Below the pieces are notes generated by a model, which saw nothing but the letters and a program-made list of their open reading frames with translations, did no database searches and had not been told where the DNA came from. A stretch of 32,181 nucleotides of DNA from Euprymna scolopes (lineage: Eukaryota; Mollusca; Cephalopoda; Sepiida; Sepiolidae). Shown piece after piece: positions 1 through 10,410 of this stretch. The stretch spans positions 113,316,602 to 113,348,782 of the forward strand of contig CM044490.1 in NCBI GenBank assembly GCA_024364805.1, written 5' to 3'. How positions within the stretch are numbered: the stretch's first letter is position 1; each line of letters opens with the position of its first letter. Position numbers and translations under genes: made by a program.

Positions 1-280
1 CTGAAGCTCATCGAAGCCCTTGATTTATAGTAAAAGTTTCGCTGCTCCTTGGACCCTTCCTTTGCTAGGTTCATTCTTTTCTTCAGTTAATATTCTAACT
101 TTGACCGGTGATCAAAACTGATCTTTATCGTCACCATCAACATCGGTTTGTGTCGTTGATATTTACCTCCGCCACGCTGCTACCACGCTGCCGCTGGCTT
201 CGCCACCCCGACCTTCACTGACTTACGTCTTGTTGTTTTGAAGCACGAAGCTCCACTGACTGTTGACAACTTTTTTCAGT

Positions 281-281
<1 letters not shown>
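1..281. other. Unclassified non-repetitive stretch
   Basis: This is relatively GC-balanced DNA with a CpG-containing patch at about 165-215 that repeats 'cacgctgc'. I see no coding frame, splice-site pair or known repeat here. It could be unique intronic or intergenic DNA. Confidence 0.3.

Positions 282-326
<45 letters not shown>
282..326. repeat. C-run plus (CT)n microsatellite
   Basis: A run of C leads into about 18 uninterrupted CT units. It is followed to about 425 by a degenerate pyrimidine-rich tail of broken CT and TA blocks. The Ser-Leu-rich frames read through it are artefacts of the repeat. Confidence 0.9.
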
Positions 327-328
<2 letters not shown>

Positions 329-661
329 CGGTCTATCTCTCTCTTTCTCTATACAGTTTATCTCTCTATATATACGGTTTATTTCCCTCTATCTTTTCTC
401 TCTCCTCTCTTTCTCGTCTATGAGCTTTCTTTTCTCTTTCCTCTTCCGCCCTTCATTCACAGTATCTCTGTCTTTTCCTTCTCCTCTTGCTCACAGGCCT
501 TCTCCTCCCCTTTTTTGTTTTGTTTACAAAATGTGAACGCGCAGACGAGAATGGGTCTTTTTGACGCAAAAATGATACGGTAAATAAAATATAGTGAAAA
601 TATATCTTCTCTCGGCTAAAAATCAATAAAATAATTTATTATACATTTTCATAAATGTATC

Positions 662-664
<3 letters not shown>

Positions 665-740
<76 letters not shown>
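665..740. repeat. Compound (AT)n(GA)n microsatellite
   Basis: About 19 AT units pass directly into about 19 GA units at position 703. The same pairing, read as (TC)n followed by (TA)n, recurs at 14992-15050 and 32140-32181. Confidence 0.95.
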
Positions 741-1925
<1,185 letters not shown>

Positions 1926-1950
1926 CAGTCTCACACCGCATCTCACATCA

Positions 1951-2136
1951 GCCATGCAAACCAACAAACTGGAAATTCAAAACTCAAGTTTCATCCTCAT
2001 TTGAGCTCATCAGTGGAACATATTCTAACTCAAGGCATGCAAAAGATTTGGGTTCTGAATCCCAAGTTCCGATATGTTTACCTGATGTGCCCAAATGAGG
2101 GCGAAACTTGAATATTGGCATTTCAGCTTGCATGGC
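1951..2136. repeat. Fold-back element with ~55-63-bp imperfect arms
   Basis: The left arm (1951-2013) starts gccatgcaa and ends with ctcatttgagctcatcag. The right arm (2082-2136) is its imperfect reverse complement, sharing 'caagttt', 'cctcattt' and 'gccatgcaa'. The ~68-bp spacer contains a smaller dyad, ttggg...cccaa. The structure suits a fold-back MITE or the relic of an inverted duplication. No target-site duplication could be fixed, because the left side borders the long AT array. Confidence 0.65.
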
Positions 2137-2660
2137 TTGTGTAAGCTGTGATGTTGTTTGCCTGTGGAAATAAATATATCATTTCATATTCTGCAAATTA
2201 TAATATATATATATCTATAATATCTAATATATTAAGAAAAAATCTGTCTATTTTTGCAATTAGGCCCATAGTGCATTGTATTCTGCAAATTCTTATTTGA
2301 TTTGATCTAATGATTCAATTTCTTCAGTTTTATGGATTAAGTATGCCTGTGACGTAGGCCCTGGCTTTGGTAGTGACAGATTTGGACGACAATAACTTCT
2401 TTGTATACGACCAAGAATCACATTTAATTTAAATTGTGTGTAAAAGTTATTATTTTAGCAAAGAAATAAAATAAAGGAATTTTTACAGACATACATGCAT
2501 ATGAAAATAGGAATAAATAAAACATGATAAGAATAGAAGTGTCGCCGAGTAGCAAGTGCTACCTAAAACATAAACAGTTTTGTAAATAAGAAATTTGAGA
2601 AAAACGAAATTTTATGACAAACATTTTTTATATTTGAAATTTTGCAAGAATATTAGTTAT
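2137..2660. other. AT-rich stretch, nothing recognised
   Basis: The stretch has short TA runs and a GC-richer patch near 2345-2385. I see no gene, RNA or known element terminus. Confidence 0.3.
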
Positions 2661-4442
2661 TTTTTTTTTTTTTTTACACAGTGATCACCACTTATCAAGG
2701 CCCGGAAGCCATTCAGGGATAAGGGTTATTGCAAGTACATTACATTAGTGTGGAGATTTGATGAAGTGTTTACTTAAGGGGGCGGTTCATTAGGAATTTG
2801 TTAACATTGGACTTGAAGACATCCAAGTTGTAGTCCGGTGGGAAGCAGGCAGACGGAACAGAGTTCCACAGGCGTGCAGTTCTAAGAAAGAAGCTTTGTT
2901 CATGGAATCAGTGTTTTGATTTAGGCACAGATATAGAGTGGGGGAAATTTTTCACAGTGGATTCAGCTAGACGGGTGTTTTTCGTGAAAGATTGGCGAGG
3001 GGGGACCAGAGATTGGAGTTCAAACGAGCACCTGCCATGGAAATAACGATAAAACAAGGATAGGCTCGCAACGTCTCTTCTGTGGGAGAGAGGTTGCAGG
3101 GTAGAGAAAAGGGCATCCCCCACTAAGCCACAAAGTCTATTATGTACTCTGTCAAGGCAGGATAGGCTGTTTTTAGCAGCTTCTGCCCAAATATGGCAAC
3201 AGTATTCCATCCTTGGACGTGCTTGGCTTTTATATAGATAGAGAATTGCATCAGTAGTGAGATATCTTCTGGAGCGGTAGAAGGATCCCACCATCTTTCC
3301 AGTGACCTTGGCAACAGACTTGATGTACGTGTTCCATTTCAGATCAGGAGTAACAGTCAAACCCAGAAGCTTGTCAAAACACGGGGCCTCACCCAGACGA
3401 GAGCTATCCATCACAATTGATGCCAGATGGGGATCAGAGCGTTGATGATGTAAGGATAGGAGTTTGGTTTTGGATGCATTAAAGGTAACCAGCCACATCT
3501 TCCCCCACTGAACCACGCGTTCGAGATCAGAGGAGAGAGAATCAGAGAGAACTTTGTCATTTACAGCCTTTGATGTGTTGCCGTATATGGTCGTGTCATC
3601 AGCATAGATGTCAACGAATGATTTAAGTATGTGTTTAGGGAGGTCATTGATGTAGATTAGGAAGAGAGTTGAGCCCAGGATTGACCCTTGAGGAACTCCA
3701 GCATTTATATTGCAGGCCTCCGATTTTTGTCCATCTACCACTACTCTTATGAGCCTATCGGAGAGAAATGATTTAATGATTGAGAAAACATTTCCAGTTA
3801 TACCGTAGCTGGAAATCTTGTGAAGTAGAGCCTTATGCCATACCTTGTCGAAGGCCTTTGATATGTCAAGAGCAATTGCCTTAGAAATGAAGCCTTTGTC
3901 AAGAGATTCACTAATCCTGTGGGATATAACTGTCAGCACATCTGCGGTAGATCTTGCAGAGCGGAAACCATATTGTGTGTCGCTAAGAAGGTTATTCCTG
4001 CTGAGGTGGTTGACTATTTCTCTATTTAATATGGATTCCAGCAACTTACTCATAACACACAGGAAACTTATTGGTCTGTACTGAGAGGGAGATGACTTAT
4101 CACCTGAATTCTTAAAGACAGGGCAAACTGATCAGGTCTTCCAGGGAGTCGGAAAGCACTTCTCCTTAAGGCAGCGCTTAAATAGTTTCGTAAGTATGGG
4201 AGCAAGTTCTTGTTGAAGCTTTTTTTAACACTATAATTGGGATGCCATCAGGACCAGTTGCTTTACTGGAATCTAGGTTTTTGATTAGCTTGGCGACCTC
4301 ATGCACGGATATTTGTATGTTACCTAGCTTGTTCTGTGTTATAGGAGGAAATATGGGGAGTTGATGGCCTTCGCAGCATAGGGTAGAATTATCTGCAAAG
4401 TTCTTTGCAAATAGTTTGGCCTTGTCTGACGCTGACGAGATG
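2661..4442 (-). mobile_element. 5'-truncated Jockey-like LINE with poly-A tail
   Basis: This is a non-LTR retrotransposon copy read on the minus strand. A 15-T run at 2661-2675 is its poly-A tail, and a short 3' UTR follows from about 2676 to 2769. The coding part runs from 2770 to about 4434. The left flank of the coding part at 4442 gives way to unrelated AT-rich DNA, so the 5' end (endonuclease and ORF1) is missing, as is usual for LINE copies. The poly-A tail and the YADDTT reverse transcriptase favour the Jockey group over CR1/L2. Fragments of the same subfamily lie at 24297-24950, and related ones at 6190, 10070, 10864 and 15317. Confidence 0.9.
2770..4434 (-). pseudogene. LINE reverse transcriptase (decayed)
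   Basis: The longest uninterrupted frame is 381 codons (2908-4053). It carries reverse-transcriptase motifs in order: the fingers/palm region with SKAFDKVWH (about residue 64), GVPQGSILGSTLF (about 118), the catalytic YADDTTIY (about 149) and LGLTV (about 231). The C-terminal signature LSHRRDVASLSLFYRYF follows at about residue 320. Upstream coding continues in the same frame past a TGA at 4132-4134. It then shifts frame at a T-run near 4220, beyond which SSKATGPDGIP, the conserved N-terminal RT block, is readable. Downstream a TGA at 2908-2910 interrupts the frame, and FFLRTARLWNSVP continues to a TAA at 2770-2772. The enzyme would catalyse target-primed reverse transcription. With two stops, a frameshift and no endonuclease, this copy is dead. 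Confidence 0.9.
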
Positions 4443-4625
4443 ATCTGTTAATATTATTACATGTAGTACAACACGTATTCGGTAAAGAAGGTTAAAAAAG
4501 TAGTCACAAGGCTTAGAAATGTGTAGGTCATAGTTAGAATATGCATGTCTAAGTAATATAGGTATTTGAGTATTTGGCAGCGGAGTATTATGTTTATATG
4601 TATGCATTGGTTTACCTTGTTCTTG
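4443..4625. other. Spacer between two LINE remnants
   Basis: This is AT-rich DNA with no recognisable coding. It separates the truncated 5' end of the Jockey-like copy from the poly-A tail of the next LINE and may be the 3' flank into which that LINE inserted. Confidence 0.4.
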
Positions 4626-5400
4626 TTTTTTTTTTTTTTTTTTTTTTTTCTTATCATTTTTTTTTAAGATAGGGATGGAGCATCCTACCATATGTCAAAC
4701 ATTCACCCACTAACTCAAATATTCCAACCGAAAGATCTTTTTTAAGATTCCGACCGTTCCTTTAACTGCAATTATTTGAATCTCTCCTGCATTTGGTTCA
4801 CCGAGTACATTTGCCAGGTAGTTTTTTAAATTATTTTTTATTAGTTCAGTTGCTCCTATAATTACTGGAATGATAGCGATCTTCCTAAGATTCCAGTTTC
4901 TTTTTATGTCATACATACGCCTTGGTATTTTGCTATCATAAGATATTGGTATTTCATTATCTTTCCCCTCTCAGCTCTATTTAACGCAGCATTATTGGTG
5001 ACACTACCTTCTACTAAGGTTGCTTCTTTCTACTTCTTGTCCCATATCATTATGCCAGGCTTTAATAACTCCATTTTCTAGGTATGTAGATGTAGAAATT
5101 GAATAGTCATATTGGATGGTATAGGATTTATTTCCAACTGTTCTTTCTGGTATATGTCGCCAGGACTTTCTACTCCATTCGATATTCAACTTTTTACAGA
5201 TCGTCTAGTAGAGATATTTACGCACTCCATTGTGTCGCATCGTATATTAGCCGTCCCCCAGCAGAACCTTACAGCTGGATGATAAGTAGCTCACACTCTC
5301 TACTTCTGTGTAGCAGAACCTGCACTTGTCATTGCTGAACTCACTAGATGTGCGCATGTTGATGTAGGCTGGATACACGAGTCATTAAGTGCAAATAAAG
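4626..5400 (-). mobile_element. R2/R4-type LINE remnant (C-terminal nuclease end)
   Basis: Read on the minus strand, the T-run 4626-4649 is a poly-A tail. Moving upstream, the translation gives KIAIIPVIIGATELIKNNL and KGTVGILKKI (4710-4916). Before that is a nuclease-like KPGIMIWDKK...KEATLVEG block (about 5005-5065, another frame), then KSWRHIPERTVGNKSYTI (5099-5189), then DKCRFC...SSSC (about 5270-5340). This order (zinc knuckle, then K/R-PD-x(12-14)-D/E nuclease, then IPVVIGA tail) is that of LINEs with a restriction-like endonuclease (R2/R4/NeSL groups). The PD motif reads PG here, there are several stops, and at least two frameshifts are needed. It is therefore an old dead copy, truncated before the reverse transcriptase. 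Confidence 0.7.
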
Positions 5401-5632
5401 CGGGGAAGGAAAGAGGGTAAGCAATTAGAGTAAGTTGCGTTCGTAGGAATCACTTTGCAATTACATCGTTACATATTCTTTACTTGAAAATAATGTGTTT
5501 TGCTTCCGGTTCTTAATGAAAATACTGTTAATTTATTATTATTATTTATTATTATTTTTTTTTCATATAGTGGATCTAACGTCAAAGCTGATTTTCAAAT
5601 TAACAAGAACAAAATAGAAGTTAGTAATAAAA
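5401..5632. other. AT-rich stretch, nothing recognised
   Basis: There are no frames or element ends here beyond the LINE remnant on its left and the hairpin on its right. Confidence 0.3.
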
Positions 5633-5699
5633 TGGAAGAAACTGAATTATATAATATTGTACTTATTTAGTACAATATTATATAATTCAGTTTCTTCCA
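5633..5699. repeat. Perfect 31-bp inverted repeat with 5-nt loop
   Basis: The left arm 5633-5663 starts tggaagaaactgaat. The right arm 5669-5699 is its exact reverse complement. The central five bases form the loop. The arms are AT-rich but not simple sequence, so chance is a poor explanation. See findings. Confidence 0.95.
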
Positions 5700-6087
5700 A
5701 AATCTGTTTCAGAACAAAAAAAAAAATTAAACTCCCGATTAAAGTAAAGAAAACCTTACGTCTATAATCCTCATTCCGATTTTGACCAAAATCTATTACA
5801 TGATTTAAATTATAAAACAATTCTAAAATCTAAGGCTTAAGAAAAGGTTGGTAATCAAGGAATCTTGTTTAACTGAATTATAATGACGATGGATAAATTT
5901 CGATGCAAATTTAAAATTTCAGATATAACATTTTATTGTGTATCCAAAAAGAAATTATAAAATGAACTGAAATTTGAGGAATATCTATTATTTAATTATT
6001 AATATTTATTATTGGAATTTCACAAAAATCGAAGGTATCTGAATCTTTAGGAAGGTATTCCAACCCCCTTTTGGATAAAACTAAAAT

Positions 6088-6090
<3 letters not shown>
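5700..6090. other. AT-rich stretch, nothing recognised
   Basis: The stretch has homopolymer A/T runs and no supported gene or element. Confidence 0.3.

Positions 6091-6134
<44 letters not shown>
6091..6134. repeat. (TA)n microsatellite
   Basis: About 22 TA units, uninterrupted. Confidence 0.95.
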
Positions 6135-6140
<6 letters not shown>

Positions 6141-6189
6141 ATACACATACCAATGTTTATTGTTTTCATATTTGAACTGGTGAATCTCT

Positions 6190-6600
6190 GTCCTATTTGA
6201 GAGGTCTTGATAAATTGCAGAAACGTATTTGCCATTTAATTGGTCTTTATCTTCTTTACAACCTTGATTTATATACTCACAGACGTAATGTTGCTAGTCT
6301 CAGTCCTTTCTATAAATACTATTATGGCATGTGTTCTTCAGTATTGTCTATCTCCTGCTTCTTTTGTTCCAGCTCACTTGACTCGTTGGTTCAGTGGTTT
6401 CCACTAATTAACTGCTTTCCTACCCATTGTAATACAGGCTTATGGAACTATCTATCTGATGATTTTTTTTCTCCTACTTTTTTTTTTTTTTTTCAAGACT
6501 AAGGTCAATAGGCATCTCCTGTCTTTACAATATTATCTTTCATCCTTGTTAGCTTCTTTCATTAAATGGCTTCACACTTTGTCTGGAGCGATTTCCATTT
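6190..6600 (+). mobile_element. Jockey-like LINE fragment, C-terminal end
   Basis: The plus-strand translation gives GLDKLQKRICHLIGLYLL, then THRRNVASLSPFYKYY, CFPTHCNTGLWNYLSD, and, in another frame, KTKVNRHLL and FIKWLHTLSGAISI. These match in order the C-terminal block of the LINE copies at 2770 and 10953 (LDRVQKR, SHRRNVASL, FYKYY, LWNS, NVNQHL). At least one frame change near the T-run 6477-6494 separates the parts. The reverse-transcriptase core is missing. Part of this fragment is repeated nearby in inverted orientation. Confidence 0.8.
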
Positions 6601-6649
6601 TCAACAATCATCAGATAGACAGTTCCATAAGCCTGTATTACAATGGGTA
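6421..6649. repeat. 44-bp inverted duplication with 142-bp spacer
   Basis: Bases 6421-6464 lie inside the LINE fragment. They recur as the reverse complement at 6606-6649 with a single mismatch (tatggaactA versus tatggaactG). The right arm is therefore a copy of LINE coding sequence placed backwards just downstream of its source. Confidence 0.92.
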
Positions 6650-6808
6650 TAAAATGAATATGGATAGAGAATTATTACATAGATGTGTGGGTGGGTGTCA
6701 AGACAACAGCTTTTTGATAGTTGATCTTCTCTGAAAACTGATGATATATTTGTAATCAGCAAATTACCTGGAATGTGTTAGTTATAGTTGGCATGTATTG
6801 TGATGAAT

Positions 6809-6928
6809 ATATACAGCATAATCACGTTGACACACCAGTTTTCATCAGATTACTGAAGTTAAGCAAGGTTAAGCCTGACTAGTACCAGATGGCTAATCAT
6901 TTGGGAATTCTGGGCACTGTATGTGCTC
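6809..6928 (+). pseudogene. 5S rRNA pseudogene or 5S-derived SINE head
   Basis: About 120 bases align end to end with metazoan 5S rRNA. The recognisable landmarks are cacgttga near the 5' end, the internal promoter box A gaagttaagcaa, agtaccagatgg in place of agtacttggatgg (box C), gggaattctggg in place of gggaataccggg, and the closing gctgtaggc-like ctgtatgtgct. Many substitutions, including in box C and the terminal stem, make it a pseudogene. The length equals a complete 5S gene, so it is either a retro-copied 5S RNA or the head of a 5S-derived SINE (SINE3 type). DNA to about 7110 could be that element's body, but I do not recognise it. Confidence 0.85.
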
Positions 6929-7810
6929 TCTGCTTATCTTGGCATTGTTTCCAATCATCCTGAACCTCCACTTGTCACTGGTATTTAACAACGCCCACTC
7001 AGGAGAGGTGTGGTTGGAGATTATGCAACTCTTGCCACAAAAATTCCACATGCAGGCAACCTTACTGTGGGTATTCATAGTCTGTCAAGACTGAAGGAAG
7101 CTACCATGAATTAAAGTAACAACACCATTCTACACTCAAAATTTATATTACTGCCTAACCAAAAGCTGTTTAGCAACCCACAAGATTTGTCTAAGAAAAC
7201 CCGAATAGCAAAAAAAATACTATATAGGTATGACATTCCTAGGTTTTAAAACTTGATATTATGACCATTAAAGCACATTGAATAGCAAAATATACCAAAT
7301 ATAAGATTACTAGTTACCCATTACTAAGAACTCAAAGAAAGTGAACGCTCACTTATAGTCAAGTGGAAAATAGTACAATAGACTAATATATATAGAAATT
7401 TAGATGGTTTATGTAGATTATGTCTGAATGGAAAATTCGCAATCACAAGTTTTTAAAGCTCTTAAAACCTGGTAAACTATAGAAGCTAAATAACAAATAA
7501 CTGTATGCATAGAATAACTATACTTTAGAATAATAATACATAAAAATTAATTATTATTAAATAAAAATAAACTAATAGAACACCTAAAATAAATTTAAAA
7601 AATACTCCAAACATGCATATGTTAAAACAAATCATTTACAAAAAATGACACATCCTTCTTCAAAACTGAACAAAGAAAGTAGAAAATAGAAGACGACTGA
7701 ATCTTTGCCTGAGAAGAGCCATGCCACTAGCGAGTGAAAACATTAATCTACGAACAGAAACCACAATGAACCTAATTTGTTAGCTAGCTAAACTCAACAC
7801 CATGTGTGTG

Positions 7811-7816
<6 letters not shown>
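6929..7816. other. Unclassified, AT-rich after 7110
   Basis: Bases 6930-7110 are less AT-rich and may belong to an element with the 5S-like head. Beyond that is plain AT-rich DNA with no supported gene. Confidence 0.3.

Positions 7817-7861
<45 letters not shown>
7817..7861. repeat. (TA)n microsatellite
   Basis: Short TG units (7803-7816) lead into about 22 TA units. Confidence 0.93.
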
Positions 7862-7865
<4 letters not shown>

Positions 7866-8040
7866 ATAAATAGTAATATGAATTCCATGCTGTTTAACCT
7901 GACTAGTCTTTGCAGGGGAGAAAACACAGAAACTTTTGCATAGCTTAATTGCTATATATATGTTCAAAAGTTACTACTTTATATATCACCCTTGACTTTA
8001 TTGGTTAGTATTCAACCTCCAGGCAATGAGCTAGTAACAT

Positions 8041-8092
<52 letters not shown>
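8041..8092. repeat. (TA)n(TG)n microsatellite
   Basis: Five TA units are followed by about 21 TG units. Confidence 0.93.
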
Positions 8093-8093
<1 letters not shown>

Positions 8094-8361
8094 TAAAATA
8101 TATCGGTAAAGTTTATTTGATGTGTCTTCTAATGAGACTTGTCATAGTAATTATTGATTTTCATTGTGATTGAAATGTAAAATTATCTAATTTTTACAAG
8201 AAACAATATATTTCATACTTTCTGGTTTTCATTATATTTTTATGGCCGGTTCAACTCTTTTGTGAATGTGCTTACATGCAGTGTCAAGGGTTGATGAGCC
8301 ACCACAGATCTATGACACTAGGAGACAAAGCATTTGCAAACAAGCAAATGTTACATTTTTA

Positions 8362-8375
8362 TCGATAAAAGTGAA

Positions 8376-8450
<75 letters not shown>

Positions 8451-9235
8451 CTGTGTCTGGTGTGTACATTTCTTTGCCAAATTATTTTGTCAATTTTCAG
8501 TCTACATACTTGATATTTGACATAAGGGGTACTGAGATTAAGGAAAATCTTTTTAATCCGTTTTCGGCCAGAAATCTGGCTGTCAAGACGTCAAAGTTCA
8601 ACGATTTTGCTTTTGTAAACTCTACCAAACTCGTCTGCCAATTTTGGGTCTAAACACTTGAAATTTTAGATGTAGGTTACTTGGACATGGATCAAATTTT
8701 TTTAATTTGATTTGACTCCGCAACAACAAATAGTAAGAGGTCAAAATTGGGGTCAATTTTTAAAAAATTTGACTTCTGCGGTCTCTACCAAATTACTCAG
8801 CCAATTTTTGGTCTAAACAATTGAAAATTTACATAAAGTTTATTCAGACATAAGAAAAGCGTTTTAATCGGTTTTGGGCCGAAAATTTGGCTGTAAAGGG
8901 GTCAAAGTTCACAAGTTTTTATCTTTGCGGTCTCCAGCAAACAATTCAGCCAATTTTAGGTCTATACATTTGAAATTTTACATAAAGTGTATTCAGACAT
9001 CCAGCAAGTTTTTTAATTAGTTTTGGGTGAGAATTTGACTGCCAAGAGATCAAAGTTGAAAGAGTTGATCTTTGCAGACTCTACCAAACTCCTGCGCGAA
9101 TTTTGGGTCTAAACACTTGGAATTTTAGATGTAGGTTACCTGGACATGAGTCAAACTTTTTAATATATATATACATATGCACATAAGGTTATGAACAGTA
9201 CATAGGGCCCGAGCAAAGCTGGACTGAACTGCTAG
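8362..9235 (+). mobile_element. Helitron-like non-autonomous element, copy 1 (tandem core)
   Basis: The 5' end is tcgataaaagtgaaattg preceded by A. A (GT)n array of about 65 bp follows, then about five imperfect units of ~150 bp. Each unit carries ctaccaaac..gccaattttgggtct and a gaaatttggctg..gaggtcaaag half. Unit anchors lie near 8476, 8625, 8788, 8937 and 9084. The 3' tail ends gagcaaagctggactgaactgCTAG followed by T. A TC start, a CTRR end, no terminal inverted repeats and A/T flanks fit Helitrons, and a microsatellite plus ~150-bp core is known from mollusc 'pearl' elements and Drosophila DINE-TR1. It has no coding capacity. Confidence 0.7.
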
Positions 9236-10003
9236 TCTATATATCTATAAAAGTGGAAATGTCTCTGTGTGTGTGTGTGTACATTTCCATACCAAATAAC
9301 TCCGTCAAATTTCGGTTTAGTGACTCGAGATTTGACTTAAGGGGTATTGAGATTTGGGGAAATCTTTTTAATCGGTTTTCGGCTAGAAATTTGGCTGTCA
9401 CGGGGTCAAAGTTCAACAATTTTGCCTTTGTAAACTCTACCAAACTCCTCCGCCAATTTTGGGTCTAAACACTTGAAATTTTAGATGTATGGTAACTTGG
9501 ACATGGATCAAACTTTCTAATTTGATTTGTGCCAAAATCAATAAATGTTAAGGGGTAAAAATTGGGATCAAAGTTAAAAAAGATTTGACTTCAGCGACCT
9601 CTACCAAGTTACTCAGCCAATTTTTAGTCTAAACATTTGTAATTTTGCATAAAGTATATTCAGACAATAGGGCAAGCTTTTAAATCGGATTTTTGGCTGA
9701 CAAATTGGCTGCCAAGAGGTCAAAGTTTAAAAGCTTTGACCTTTGCGGCCTCTAGCAAACTATTCAGCCAATTTTAAGTCTATACATTTAAAATTTTACA
9801 TAAAGGGGATTCAGACAAGCAGAAAGCTATTTAATCAGTTTGGGGGCGAAAATTTGGCTGCCAAGAGGTCAAAGTTGAAAGAGTTGACCTTTGGTTACCT
9901 GGACATGAGTCAAACGTCAAACTTTTTAAAATATATATATACATATGCACATAAAGTTATGAACAGTACATTGAGACCGAGCAAAGCTGGGTTGAACTGC
10001 TAA
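9236..10003 (+). mobile_element. Helitron-like non-autonomous element, copy 2 (tandem core)
   Basis: It starts TCTATATATCTATAAAAG immediately after the CTAG of copy 1, so the two are joined head to tail with no spacer. It has a short (GT)8 block and then about four ~150-bp units with anchors near 9292, 9440, 9604 and 9755. The tail is the same as in copy 1 and ends ctgCTAA. Copy 1 has one more core unit and a much longer GT array. Both are clearly the same family but have diverged. Confidence 0.7.
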
Positions 10004-10069
10004 ATACAAAAATAACTGAATAAAGTCTGACAAACCAACACACATGCGTGATATAGTTAAAAAAATCTT

Positions 10070-10410
10070 TGATGCTATTCTATAGACATTTGTCTAGGAA
10101 TACCTCTAATGAACTACCCGCACTTGTACCCCTCCCTCCAATGTAAATATTTCCAACCCCCCCCATAGGAGCAGCAAAATCTCACCTCTTTGCTGTAGAG
10201 GTCCCTAGATTTTATACTCTGATTGCTTCTTTTCTTGGATCGTTTGCGTTTGCAATTCCCTGTTTCTCTGACGAACAAACATGTAGAAATTTAAATGTAG
10301 TGTGAAAAAACATCTTATTATCCAGCTCCCCACCAAGGGCACCTCTCATCTAACTCCTATCACAGTAGCACTTTATACTTCAATGGCAATATGAATAAAA
10401 GAAGAAAGAA
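10070..10410 (+). mobile_element. Jockey-like LINE fragment, C-terminal end
   Basis: The plus-strand frames read LFYRHLSRNTSNELPALVP, then AAKSHLFAVEVPR, then (after a frame change) KFKCSVKKHLIIQLPTKG ending at a TGA near 10393. These match FYKYYNGECSEELQALVPP, AAKSHPHTVEIPR and KFKCNVNQHL of the copy at 10953-12103, in the same order. Only the last ~110 codons are present, and frames change at least twice. It lies tail to tail with the minus-strand copy that starts at 10864. Confidence 0.72.

Noticed and set aside
238-583. Ser-Leu-rich frames and a possible exon (acceptor-like cacag at about 497, donor-like ggtaaat at about 580)
   Set aside because: The frame is mostly microsatellite. The splice-like sites are weak, and the peptide has no recognisable domain.
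8266-8653. Plus-strand open frames rich in Cys-Val
   Set aside because: They are read through the (GT)n array of the Helitron-like element. The downstream part is the element's non-coding core, and the same text in other copies is not kept in frame.
8362-10003. CRISPR-like or satellite array
   Set aside because: The units are ~150 bp, diverged and bounded by Helitron-type ends. They are not short identical repeats with unique spacers.
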